Shown: positions 44,022 through 52,319 of the stretch, in pieces | Numbering within the stretch: position 1 is the first letter of the stretch | How the letters are laid out: each line of letters opens with the position of its first letter | From: Deltaproteobacteria bacterium | Lineage (GTDB): Bacteria; Myxococcota_A; UBA9160; PR03 | Direction of reading: 5' to 3' | Assembly: GCA_035063765.1 (NCBI GenBank) | Contig: JAPSFT010000005.1 | Coordinates: forward strand, 124,001-188,000 | Length of the DNA stretch: 64,000 bases | Translations under genes and position numbers: made by a program | The notes under the pieces: generated by a model | Databases searched by the model: none | What the model saw: the letters and a program-made list of their open reading frames with translations, nothing else | What the model was told of the DNA's origin: nothing

Positions 44022-46393
44022 GCCGCCGCCGATCGACGATTGCTGCGTTCGTGCTGTTGACCGCATCGCTGGCTGGGTATGTCGCGTGCGAAGCCAGGAT
44101 CTCGAGTGATCTCGGCCTGTTCCTCGCCAGCGAGCAAGACCGGGATCTCTCCGCCGTAGCTGGGCAGATGCTCCGCTCGCAGCGGATGCGGACGATGATC
44201 CTTGCCCTCTCGTCGCCGGACCTCGAGGACTCGATCGCGGCGGCGCGTGAATGGTCGCTCGAGCTGGCCACGCATCCGATGGTCGAGGCGGCGCGCGCGG
44301 GACCCGATCCGGACTTCCTCGACGCCGCATTCTCGCTCTACTTCCCGCGGCGCTGGATGCTCCTGTCGGCGGAGCCCGAGCGAGAGCTGCCAGCGCGGTT
44401 GTCCCTGGAAGGGTTGCGCGCAGCGGCGCGGCGGCTGCTCGGCGAACTGAGCCGACCCGAAGGAGCGCTGATCCGCCGTTGGGCGGGTGCCGACCCGTTG
44501 ATGATCTGGCCGACCCAGCTCCGGGAGCTTGCAGGTGCGCAGCGGTCGGTCACCGTGCGAAATGGCACGTTCGTGGCTGGTGATCCGCCCCGGGCAGTCC
44601 TCTTCGTCACGACGAGGGAATCCGCCTTCGATGCGGAGAACCAGGAGCCGTTCCTCCACTTCGTGGCCCAGTCCTTCGCCGCGCTCGATGCCCGCTGGCC
44701 GGTGGATCTGGCGCTCGAGCAGAGCGGTCCCCATCGCTTCGCCGTGGCCTCCGAGCAGCACGCGCGAGCCGATGCGGCCTGGATCTCGGTCGTGTCGCTG
44801 GGCGCGCTCATCGTCGGATTCCATCTGGTATACCGGTCCTGGGCGGTGCTGCTGTTGATCCTGGCTCCTCTCGGTTTCGGAGTCCTCGGTGCTACCGCGG
44901 CAACCGTTCTCGTGTTCGGTGACCTGCACGCGTTGACCCTGGCCTTCGGAGCCACCCTGATCGGCATCTGCACGGACTACCCCGTGCATCTGCTCACCCA
45001 CGGCGCCTTCCGGCCACCGGGAGCCGAGCGCAGCGGGGTGGTCCACCGGATCCGTGCCCCCATCCTGCTCGCCGCAGCGACGAGTGCTGCAGGTTTCGCC
45101 GGAATCGCGACATCCCAGCTTCCCGGGATCCAGCAGATCGGATGTTTCGCAGTGGCCGGGGTGGCGTCCGCAGCCCTGGCGACCGTCGTCCTGGTTCCCG
45201 AGCTGGCGCCCGCCCGCGTCGCGCCCACTCCGCTGGCGAAGCGCTGGGTCCGGCGTACGGAGCAGTGGCTGAGCGGGAGCGAGCGCAGGCGCGTGCCGGC
45301 CGCGCTCCTCGTCCTCGCCGCAGCGGGGTTCGCCGCAGCCGGGGCCGCATACGTGCGCTGGGACGACGACGTGTTCGCGTGGAACGCGCCACTCGAGCCG
45401 GAGTGGCTACGAGAGGACCACAGGCTGCGCGATGCACTGCAACTCGGTGATGCCGGCCAACTCGTCGTGGTGATCGCGGCCGACGACGAGCTGGCCCTGA
45501 AGCAGAACGATGCCGTCTACTCGCGGCTCCTCCGTGCGCGGAGCGAGGGTGCAATCGGAAGCTTCCGCTCGCTGCATCCGATCCTCCCGTCCCGGGAGCT
45601 CCAGCTCCGCAACCTGGATGTCGTCGGATCTGTTCCGCACCTGAGCAGCCGGATCGCACGTGCCTTCGAGCAGGAGGGCTTCCGGCGCGACGCCTTTGCG
45701 GACGCCCTGGCGACGCCCGACGTGGAGCCCCTGGTCGTCAAGGACCTGCTTGCCTCCCCTCTGCGCCTGCTCGTCGAGACGTATCGCTTGGAGCTGTCCG
45801 ACGGACGAGTGGCGTTGCTGACCTGGCTCGACGACGTGCGCGATCCCGAGGCCCTCCACGCGGCAATCGCCGACGTCCCGAACGCGTACCGTTACGACCA
45901 GCGCCGTTTCGTGGGATCTCTCTACGCGAAGCTGCGTGCACGAACGCTCCGTCTCCTGGCTGCAGGTTCACTGGGAGTGATTGCACTGGTCTGGGTGCGG
46001 TACCGGCGCCTCGATCGGACCGTCGCGGCCGCCGCACCAGGATTCCTGGCCGCCGTCTCCACGCTCGGGCTGCTGTCGCTTGCCGGCGTACCGTTGACCC
46101 TCCTTCATCTCCTGGGCCTCCTCCTGGTCATGAGCCTCGGGGTCGACTACGGCATCTTCCTGGCGGAATCGCGTTCCGATCCACGGTCCGAAGGAGTATC
46201 CTTGTTCAGCGTCACACTCGATTGGCTCTCGACGCTGCTCTCGTTCGGTTTGCTGGCCGGCTCCTCGTTCCCGGCACTTCGTGCTCTCGGAGTCTCGACT
46301 GCGATCGGAATCACGCTCACACTGTTTCTCGCGCTCGCCGCTCGGGCGCTGCTTCCCCCGCGACCGTGCGCGACGGAGAGGAGGTTCCCATGA
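44018..46393 (+). CDS. MMPL/RND-family lipid exporter (ApeM-like)
   Basis: The protein has 791 residues with a GTG start and about twelve helices in two halves (roughly residues 8-30, 250-410, then 430-450 and 650-790), with large periplasmic loops after the first helix of each half. The D-Y-P-V-H-L and D-Y-G-I-F-L motifs in helices 4 and 10 are the family's proton-relay positions. This COG4258 group accompanies polyene and lipid clusters. It probably extracts the lipid-linked polyene from the inner membrane. Its stop overlaps the next start (ATGA). Confidence 0.88.
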   Translation: MSRRRSTIAAFVLLTASLAGYVACEARISSDLGLFLASEQDRDLSAVAGQMLRSQRMRTMILALSSPDLEDSIAAAREWSLELATHPMVEAARAGPDPDFLDAAFSLYFPRRWMLLSAEPERELPARLSLEGLRAAARRLLGELSRPEGALIRRWAGADPLMIWPTQLRELAGAQRSVTVRNGTFVAGDPPRAVLFVTTRESAFDAENQEPFLHFVAQSFAALDARWPVDLALEQSGPHRFAVASEQHARADAAWISVVSLGALIVGFHLVYRSWAVLLLILAPLGFGVLGATAATVLVFGDLHALTLAFGATLIGICTDYPVHLLTHGAFRPPGAERSGVVHRIRAPILLAAATSAAGFAGIATSQLPGIQQIGCFAVAGVASAALATVVLVPELAPARVAPTPLAKRWVRRTEQWLSGSERRRVPAALLVLAAAGFAAAGAAYVRWDDDVFAWNAPLEPEWLREDHRLRDALQLGDAGQLVVVIAADDELALKQNDAVYSRLLRARSEGAIGSFRSLHPILPSRELQLRNLDVVGSVPHLSSRIARAFEQEGFRRDAFADALATPDVEPLVVKDLLASPLRLLVETYRLELSDGRVALLTWLDDVRDPEALHAAIADVPNAYRYDQRRFVGSLYAKLRARTLRLLAAGSLGVIALVWVRYRRLDRTVAAAAPGFLAAVSTLGLLSLAGVPLTLLHLLGLLLVMSLGVDYGIFLAESRSDPRSEGVSLFSVTLDWLSTLLSFGLLAGSSFPALRALGVSTAIGITLTLFLALAARALLPPRPCATERRFP

Positions 46394-46830
46394 GATCAGC
46401 ACTTCCCCTACTCGCCCTGATCGCCGTGCTTGCTGTGCCGCCGCCGGCCTGGGCACGAAACACGCTTCTCGATCTACCCGTCGAAGAAGCGAAGAAGAGC
46501 GGGCACTCGAGCCGTCTCCTCGACGTTCCGTTCTACATGGCCGGGCAGAAGCACCCGCCGATCGCGAAGTCGCTCGGTGAGTTCAGCTCCAACCGGCGCA
46601 CGAACGCGTTCAACAAGTCGGACCGGAGCGCCTGCCAAATCGCCTTCCTCTCGGCGATCATCGCGCTGCAGCAGCGGGCCCGGGCGGAGGGCGGAAACGC
46701 GGTCGTCGAGATCCGCTCGATCACGCGACACGAGGATCTGAGCAGCCCGAGTCAGTACCGGTGCGCAGCAGGGAACGTCGTCGCGAACGTCGTCCTGACC
46801 GGTCGGGTCGTGAAGCTGAAGGGCAGGTGA
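46390..46830 (+). CDS. Small secreted protein of polyene clusters ('excinuclease-like' misnomer)
   Basis: The protein has 146 residues with a signal peptide ending P-A-W-A-R, and a strong GAGGAGG ribosome site. It has a YbjQ/TIGR-like alpha/beta pattern: Q-I-A-F-L-S-A-I-I-A-L-Q-Q-R-A-R-A-E-G-G-N-A (split) and V-V-E-I-R-S-I-T. Homologues in polyene clusters are often labelled 'excinuclease ATPase subunit', but no ATPase motif exists here and the protein is exported. Function unknown; the operon position suggests envelope transport of the polyene. Confidence 0.75.
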   Translation: MRSALPLLALIAVLAVPPPAWARNTLLDLPVEEAKKSGHSSRLLDVPFYMAGQKHPPIAKSLGEFSSNRRTNAFNKSDRSACQIAFLSAIIALQQRARAEGGNAVVEIRSITRHEDLSSPSQYRCAAGNVVANVVLTGRVVKLKGR

Positions 46831-47492
46831 CACGCGTCGGGGGGCCGAGGCGCGTTTTCGCCGTCGTTCTGCTCGCTTCCTTCGCGTGTGCTCACGCGGT
46901 CCCGGAGCGGGTGGGTGAGGATCCGCCGGTGTTGGTCGACGCGAACGACATCGACGGGAGCTTCCTGCTCGAGCAGGAGATCCGATTTCGCTGGAACGGA
47001 CGCACGGGCAGCTCGCGTGCGGTGATCCAGCACGCCTGTGGCGAGCTCACCGTGCTGCTCCTGACGCCCTTCGGGACACCGGGTGTCGTCGTGAGGCAAC
47101 GCGGTACGCACGTGGAAAGCGAGGTCCGGGCAGGAACCCGTCTTCCCTTCGAGCCCCGGCGCGTCCTCCGTGACATCCACCGCGGGCTCTTCGTCCGGCT
47201 CGCGGGACCTCCGGTCGAGGACGGCCGGCGCGAGGCCGCCTTGCCGGGGGGAGAAAGGGTGGAGGAGGTCTGGGCCGAGGGGCGCCTGCGGGAGCGCAGC
47301 TATCGGACGAGCGGCGAACCGCGAGAGCAGGTGCAGGTGCTGTACCCGGAGGGCCTCGCGGAGGGCGAGATCCCCGCAGCGCTCTCGATCGAGAGCCGAC
47401 GATTCGGATACCGTCTCGATATCACGACGCTCTCACGCGTTGCCGTCGGCTGCTCGCCGCAGGATTCCCTCCCAGGCGGACCTCCGCGCTGA
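46827..47492 (+). CDS. DUF3261-like envelope protein (ApeN-like)
   Basis: The protein has 221 residues; GTG overlaps the previous stop (GTGA). A signal sequence (V-F-A-V-V-L-L-A-S-F-A-C) may end in a lipid-modified cysteine. The rest is beta-rich with G-E-L-T-V-L-L-L-T-P-F-G-T-P and F-G-Y-R-L-D-I-T. That pattern resembles DUF3261 proteins of aryl polyene clusters, which look like LolB partners of LolA. It probably receives the pigment at the outer membrane. Confidence 0.75.
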   Translation: MTRVGGPRRVFAVVLLASFACAHAVPERVGEDPPVLVDANDIDGSFLLEQEIRFRWNGRTGSSRAVIQHACGELTVLLLTPFGTPGVVVRQRGTHVESEVRAGTRLPFEPRRVLRDIHRGLFVRLAGPPVEDGRREAALPGGERVEEVWAEGRLRERSYRTSGEPREQVQVLYPEGLAEGEIPAALSIESRRFGYRLDITTLSRVAVGCSPQDSLPGGPPR

Positions 47493-47525
47493 TAGGATGA
47501 CGACCATCTCATCAGGGAGGGCTCG

Positions 47526-47915
47526 ATGCACGAACGACGTTTCGCCAGGGGTTGCTCGCTCCTCGTCGCGTCATCGTTGCTGATGATGGCGTGCAGGACG
47601 GCGCCGATCCTGAATCCGAGCGTCACGCTGCCGGAGGCGAAGACCGAAGCGGAGACGGCCCACGCGATCAAGCTTGCGGGAGCCCGCCTCGGCTGGGAGA
47701 TGGTCGACGATGGCCCTGGCCTCATGACGGGGACCCTCCACCTGCGAAAGCACGTCGCAGTCGTGGAGATCCACTACGACGCCGACAGCTACCAGATCCA
47801 GTACAAGGACAGCGAGGCCTTGATGCACCAGGGAGACAAGATCCACCGGAACTACAACCGCTGGGTCAACAACCTCTCCGAGGAGATCAAGAGCGCCCTC
47901 GGCTACGGCGGTTGA
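47526..47915 (+). CDS. Small lipoprotein
   Basis: The protein has 129 residues, ATG with AGGGAGGG upstream. Lipobox L-M-M-A-C at residues ~19-23, then a ~100-residue domain with V-V-E-I-H-Y-D-A-D-S-Y-Q-I-Q-Y and a helical end. I do not recognise the family. It lies 33 bp after the DUF3261-like gene and probably closes that operon. Its 3' end overlaps the convergent radical SAM gene by 13 bp. Confidence 0.75.
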   Translation: MHERRFARGCSLLVASSLLMMACRTAPILNPSVTLPEAKTEAETAHAIKLAGARLGWEMVDDGPGLMTGTLHLRKHVAVVEIHYDADSYQIQYKDSEALMHQGDKIHRNYNRWVNNLSEEIKSALGYGG

Positions 47916-49264
47916 TCGTCCGGGGGACGGTCGCTCGTGCCGATCGGGCCCGGCCGCATGTGCTGCCAGAGCGGACCATACATACCGCGCCGGCGCAGAC
48001 GCCGGAACAGCTTCTCGTCGAAGTTGACGCCCAGCGGTGGGATGCTCCAGTGCGGGCGGCCGGCGGCGCGTTCGAGCAGCAGGTCGGCAGCGCGTCCTCG
48101 GAGTCGCTGGTGCGCTGCTCGCAGCGCGGGGTCGACCGCCTCGCGGTCGTCCACCCAGAGCATGAAGATGGCGCTCCACGGATCGAGGTCGTCGACGAAA
48201 TCCAGGGTTCGTCGCACGTCGTCGATCGTCTCGCCCCGGGTCGCCAGGATGAAGGTATGGCAATCGCGCAACCCGACGTCCGCACAGATCTCGTGGAGGT
48301 CGCGTACCTGGCGGGTCGTGAAGCCCTTGCGCAGGCGAGCGAGCACCTCGTCGTTCCCCGAGTCGGATCCGATCTCCATTCCCGCACAACCCGCGTCGCG
48401 TGCAAGCTGCGCCAGCTCCCGGTCGAAGCCGAGCGGGTTCGCATAGCAGGTCCAGGGCACGCGCCAACGGCGGGCGATCAACTCCCGACATACGGTCTTG
48501 GCGTGGCTCCGCGGCAGGTTGAAGACCGAATCGACGACGAAGAAGTGACGGATACGCGGATGCAGATCGAGGGCGAGAACCATCTCGTCCACGACTGCCG
48601 ATGGCGTTCGCAGGCGTCCCGAGCGGCCCTCGATGAGCGGGTAGGTGCAGTAGTCACAGCGCAGCGGACAGCCGCGTTTCGTCTGCACCGATTCGATCGC
48701 GAAGCGCTCGTAGTAGCGGGTGTCCACGAGCGCACGATCGGGAACGGGTAGGGCGTCGAGCGCGAGGAAGGGGCCCGGTGCGTTGCGGCGCAGGGTCCCG
48801 CGCTCGAACCAGTGGAGATTGCCGATCTCCTCGAATCCACTGCCCTTCTCGAGCGTCTCGACCAGGGCAGGGAACGTGGCCTCCGCCTCGCCCGACAGGC
48901 CGAAGTCGGGCTGCAGCCGCCGCATGATCTCGTCCGGCATCACGCTGAATCCGGCCCCACCCAGGACGATTGGCGCCGAGCTCACGGATCGCGCCGCGGC
49001 GACCAGCTCTTCGTAGTAGGCAAGGTTGTCCGCGACTCCGGCGTAGTGGTTGTTCTGGATGTTCCTGAGGCCGATCGCGACCAGATCAGGACCCTGTGCG
49101 GCGAGCTGTCTGCGCAAGGCGCGGACCGGCTCGCGCTCGAAGCACAGGTCGACGAGTGACCGGGGATGGCGTTCGGGGGTACTGGCCACGACGTAGAGCA
49201 GCCCGAGGGGTACGACCGCGTCCGGCAGCTTCTCCCGATTGGCCGATACGAATGCGATCTTCAC
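47903..49264 (-). CDS. B12-binding-domain radical SAM protein
   Basis: The protein has about 453 residues from the GTG at 49264. The N-terminal ~170 residues form a Rossmann-like cobalamin-binding domain (G-P-D-L-V-A-I-G-L, then I-V-L-G-G-A-G-F-S). The radical SAM domain has the 4Fe-4S cysteines C199, C203 and C206 in R-G-C-P-L-R-C-D-Y-C and the G-x-E-I-G-S-D-S-G motif. No D-x-H-x-x-G B12 motif is evident, so base-on binding cannot be claimed. The gene is inverted between the two rightward polyene operons. It could methylate or rearrange the aryl head or chain, but this is inference; such genes are not part of the canonical cluster. Confidence 0.85.
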   Translation of the reverse strand: MKIAFVSANREKLPDAVVPLGLLYVVASTPERHPRSLVDLCFEREPVRALRRQLAAQGPDLVAIGLRNIQNNHYAGVADNLAYYEELVAAARSVSSAPIVLGGAGFSVMPDEIMRRLQPDFGLSGEAEATFPALVETLEKGSGFEEIGNLHWFERGTLRRNAPGPFLALDALPVPDRALVDTRYYERFAIESVQTKRGCPLRCDYCTYPLIEGRSGRLRTPSAVVDEMVLALDLHPRIRHFFVVDSVFNLPRSHAKTVCRELIARRWRVPWTCYANPLGFDRELAQLARDAGCAGMEIGSDSGNDEVLARLRKGFTTRQVRDLHEICADVGLRDCHTFILATRGETIDDVRRTLDFVDDLDPWSAIFMLWVDDREAVDPALRAAHQRLRGRAADLLLERAAGRPHWSIPPLGVNFDEKLFRRLRRRGMYGPLWQHMRPGPIGTSDRPPDDQPP

Positions 49265-49397
49265 GGTGCGCCTACGGGTCCGGTGGAGACCCGCATCATA
49301 CACGCGGGCGGCGAGTGCGGGAGGCGGAACGAAGCGCGAGGGGTCCGCTAGAATGCGCGAACGCGCGACGACGGCAGGCGCGCCGGGGAGGGCCAGG

Positions 49398-49913
49398 ATG
49401 GCGGGAGCTGGGTCGTCGGTGCGCGAGGCCGTGGCAGCCGGCGACCGGCGGGCGCGTGAACCCAGGCTTCACGAGGTCCAGGTCGCGATCGAAGTCCCCT
49501 TCCACGACGTCGACGCGCTCGGAATCGTCTGGCACGGCCACTACTACAAGTACCTGGAGCTCGCCCGAACCGCACTGTTCCGATCCCGCGGCCTGGATGC
49601 ACGGGATCTCGTGGACCTCGGCTACGGCATGGTGATGATCGAGAGCCGCTGCCGTCACGTCTCCCCGCTCCGCTACGGGGAGCGAGCGCGGGTGGCTGCA
49701 TGGCTCGCGGACGTGAAACACCGGATCCGGATCGATTACGAAGTGACCCGCGAGCCGTGCGGCTCCCGCGTCGCGAAAGCCGTGACCGTCCTGGCTACAC
49801 TCGACCGGGACCGTCGCTTGTTGCTGTGTACGCCGGCCCAGATCCTCGCCCGACTGACGGAGTCCGGGCGGAGTGTCGGCGACACCGTCAGTGCGAGCTC
49901 GGCCGCACCATGA
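49398..49913 (+). CDS. 4-hydroxybenzoyl-CoA thioesterase-type hotdog protein (ApeK-like)
   Basis: The protein has about 171 residues from the ATG at 49398, with GGGAGGG upstream; an ATG at 49353 would add 15 residues. The YbgC-type site reads P-F-H-D-V-D-A-L-G-I-V-W-H-G-H-Y, with the catalytic aspartate in D-V-D and the conserved W-H-x-x-Y. It hydrolyses a thioester, probably releasing or proofreading acyl chains in polyene synthesis. Its stop overlaps the chorismatase start (ATGA). Confidence 0.87.
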   Translation: MAGAGSSVREAVAAGDRRAREPRLHEVQVAIEVPFHDVDALGIVWHGHYYKYLELARTALFRSRGLDARDLVDLGYGMVMIESRCRHVSPLRYGERARVAAWLADVKHRIRIDYEVTREPCGSRVAKAVTVLATLDRDRRLLLCTPAQILARLTESGRSVGDTVSASSAAP

Positions 49914-50821
49914 CCCGCGCCGGTGGGGAGTGCTGCCCGTCGGTGCCGGTCCGGGTGGGTCTTCCCGCGCGGCCGGCCTGGCTGGAGGCGATCGTGGCGG
50001 GGGAGCCGCGGGCGATCCCGACGGGCGACGAAGGATTCTCGCTCGAGATGGCCGGCTCCGGCTCGTTGACGCTCCTTCACGCCGTGGTGCGCCAGGCGCG
50101 GCTCCTCGACGACCGCGCCTTGCGCAGCGCAGCGCGGCGGATCTACGGCCGCATCGGTCGCGCGCTCGACGAGGCGAAGCTGCATGCGTGGCGGTACTGG
50201 AACTACGTACCCGCGATCGGCGCTGCCGCCGAGATCGCCGGATCCCGCTACCAGGTATTCAACATCGGCCGTTACGAGGCCCTCCAGGACGCATGGGGAG
50301 CCTCGTTCGTGAGGCACCTCGCCGCTGCATCGGCCGTCGGACACGATGGAGAGGACCTCGTGATCGACGTCCTCGCAGGCGCGGTGCCCGGACGATCGGT
50401 CGCGAATCCGCGGCAGGCGGCGCCATGGCGCTACACACGACGATGGGGACCCCGTCCTCCCTGCTTCGCGCGTGCCATGATCGTCCCTGCATGGGAGCGG
50501 GCAACGGCCCATCGGTTCCTGATCGCTTCGGGAACCGCCAGCATCGTGGACGAGGACTCGCTGCACCCGGGTGATCTCCGGGCGCAGCTCGAGGAGACCT
50601 GCCGCAACCTCACCGCGTTGCTCTCGGCGGCCGTCGGCTCCGGGGTGGCGCGCTACCAGGAGCTGCGGATCTACGTCGCACGCGAGGCCGATGTCGAGAT
50701 CGCCACGGATCTGCTGCATCGGACCTTCCCCGCGCTCTCCCACCTCGAGGCCGGTGTCGCGAGTCTCTGCCGCGAAGAGCTGCTGGTCGAGGTGGAGGGT
50801 CTGGCCTCGATCGATGTCTGA
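49910..50821 (+). CDS. Chorismatase (FkbO/Hyg5/XanB2 family)
   Basis: The protein has 303 residues with an ATG overlapping the thioesterase stop. Family marks are R-Y-Q-V-F-N-I-G-R-Y-E-A-L, G-E-D-L-V-I-D-V-L-A-G, N-P-R-Q-A-A-P-W-R-Y, F-A-R-A-M-I-V and S-G-T-A-S-I-V-D-E-x-S-L-H-P-G-D. These enzymes split pyruvate from chorismate to give 3- or 4-hydroxybenzoate; XanB2 does this for xanthomonadin. Coupling to the aryl ligase 8 bp downstream indicates it supplies the aromatic starter. Product regiochemistry depends on active-site residues I cannot resolve here. Confidence 0.87.
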   Translation: MTRAGGECCPSVPVRVGLPARPAWLEAIVAGEPRAIPTGDEGFSLEMAGSGSLTLLHAVVRQARLLDDRALRSAARRIYGRIGRALDEAKLHAWRYWNYVPAIGAAAEIAGSRYQVFNIGRYEALQDAWGASFVRHLAAASAVGHDGEDLVIDVLAGAVPGRSVANPRQAAPWRYTRRWGPRPPCFARAMIVPAWERATAHRFLIASGTASIVDEDSLHPGDLRAQLEETCRNLTALLSAAVGSGVARYQELRIYVAREADVEIATDLLHRTFPALSHLEAGVASLCREELLVEVEGLASIDV

Positions 50822-52319
50822 TCCCTCGCGTCAGTCCGCCATCCTTGACGCCCTCTCGGGCCACGCGCAATGCAGACCGGACGCGGTCGCCTACCGCGAG
50901 TCCTCGGGGCGCTCTCTGACCTGGCGGGATCTCCGACGGGCAGTCACCGGTTTCGCCGCGCGCCTGCTCGCGATCGACGCGGCCCCCGTCGTCGCGATCT
51001 CCTCCCCGAACCGGCTCGAACTCCCGGTGGCGTTGCTCGGGGCGCTGCGTGCCGGCGCGGAGATCCTTCCGCTGGCGCCGGACCTCCCGGTAGCCCAGAT
51101 CGCCGACCTCCTCGGGAGAACGCACACCTCGATCTCCATCGGAGGGCCCGAGGTGCTCACGGCCGCAGCGGCTGCCGGCTGCAGGAAGGGGATCGCGCTC
51201 GATCGCCTGCTCGCCGAGGCGCCCGAGACCGGCGAGCCGCCGCCGGCCCCCGGCGGTGCACTCCTCCTCACGACCTCGGGAACGACCGGCACACCGAAGA
51301 TCGTTCGGCGGCGACTCGCGGCACTCGATGCCGTGGCAACCTCGTGCGCTCGAGCGATCGGCGTCTGCGCGGATGATCGGCTGCTGCTAACGATCCCGCT
51401 CCACCACTCCTACGGCATCGATCAGGGCTTGCTGACCGCGGTCTTCGCCGGCTGCACGGTCGAGCTCCGCGACGGTTTCGAGCTCTCGAGCGTCCGCGCT
51501 GCCTTGCAGGACGGGGTCACCGTCCTGCCGGCGGTGCCCTTCCTGTTCGACGTCCTCGTCCGCTCGGAGGGCGCCTCGACGTGGCCGGGCAGGAGTCTCC
51601 GGCTGGCGATCTCGGCGGGAGGCCCCCTTCCCCGTTCCGTCTTCGACGAGTTCCTGGCCGTGAGCGGCGTCGCGATCGGTCAGCTCTACGGTGCCACCGA
51701 GTTCGGCTCGATCACCTGGTCGGATCCTGCGCGCGCCGGCTTCGCTCCCCAGAGCGTGGGCACCCCCTTGCCGGGCGTGCAGATCCGTGTGCTCGCCGAG
51801 GACGACACGCTGGCGGAGCGGCCGCTCCCGGTCGGATGCGAGGGACGTGTCGCGATCGCGTCTCCATCGCTCTTCGCCGGGTATCTGGACGGGTCGACCC
51901 TCCACCCTGGTTCCTTCTACCGGACCGCCGATCTCGGGCGTTTCGACGCGTCGGGCAATCTCGAGATCACGGGTCGGATCTCGCTCCTGATCGACGTGGG
52001 AGGCCGCAAGGTGAACCCGATCGAGATCGAAGCGCTGCTCGAGGCCCATCCGGACGTGTCGGCCGCGGTAGTCGTCCCGATTCCCTACTCGCGCACGGTC
52101 TCACGCCTGAAGGCCTTCGTCGTCCCCTCGGGCCGAAGCGAGATCCGCAGCAGCGAGCTTCGTGCCTACCTCGAAGAACGGGTGCCCAGCTACAAGATCC
52201 CACGCGTCTTCGAGGTTCGTGACGCATTGCCACGCTCGCCGACCGGCAAGTTGCTGCGAAGAGCGCTCACCGAGGAGCGGATGTACGCCGCGGGGCGCGC
52301 TTCGAGCGCCGACGGATGA
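50814..52319 (+). CDS. Aryl/acyl adenylate-forming ligase (ApeH-like)
   Basis: The protein has 501 residues. Adenylation motifs are L-T-T-S-G-T-T-G-T-P-K (P-loop-like), G-A-T-E-F-G-S-I, Y-R-T-A-D-L-G and the hinge region R-I-S-L-L-I-D-V-G-G-R-K-V-N-P. P-R-S-P-T-G-K-L carries the usual late lysine. In polyene clusters this ligase activates hydroxybenzoate and loads it on ACP. It overlaps the chorismatase by 8 bp and the ketosynthase by 4 bp. Confidence 0.88.
   Translation: MSDPSRQSAILDALSGHAQCRPDAVAYRESSGRSLTWRDLRRAVTGFAARLLAIDAAPVVAISSPNRLELPVALLGALRAGAEILPLAPDLPVAQIADLLGRTHTSISIGGPEVLTAAAAAGCRKGIALDRLLAEAPETGEPPPAPGGALLLTTSGTTGTPKIVRRRLAALDAVATSCARAIGVCADDRLLLTIPLHHSYGIDQGLLTAVFAGCTVELRDGFELSSVRAALQDGVTVLPAVPFLFDVLVRSEGASTWPGRSLRLAISAGGPLPRSVFDEFLAVSGVAIGQLYGATEFGSITWSDPARAGFAPQSVGTPLPGVQIRVLAEDDTLAERPLPVGCEGRVAIASPSLFAGYLDGSTLHPGSFYRTADLGRFDASGNLEITGRISLLIDVGGRKVNPIEIEALLEAHPDVSAAVVVPIPYSRTVSRLKAFVVPSGRSEIRSSELRAYLEERVPSYKIPRVFEVRDALPRSPTGKLLRRALTEERMYAAGRASSADG

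Noticed and set aside
46390-46830. Possible excinuclease subunit, the label commonly given to homologues
   Set aside because: The protein is 146 residues with a signal peptide and no ATP-binding motif; the label is a propagated error.
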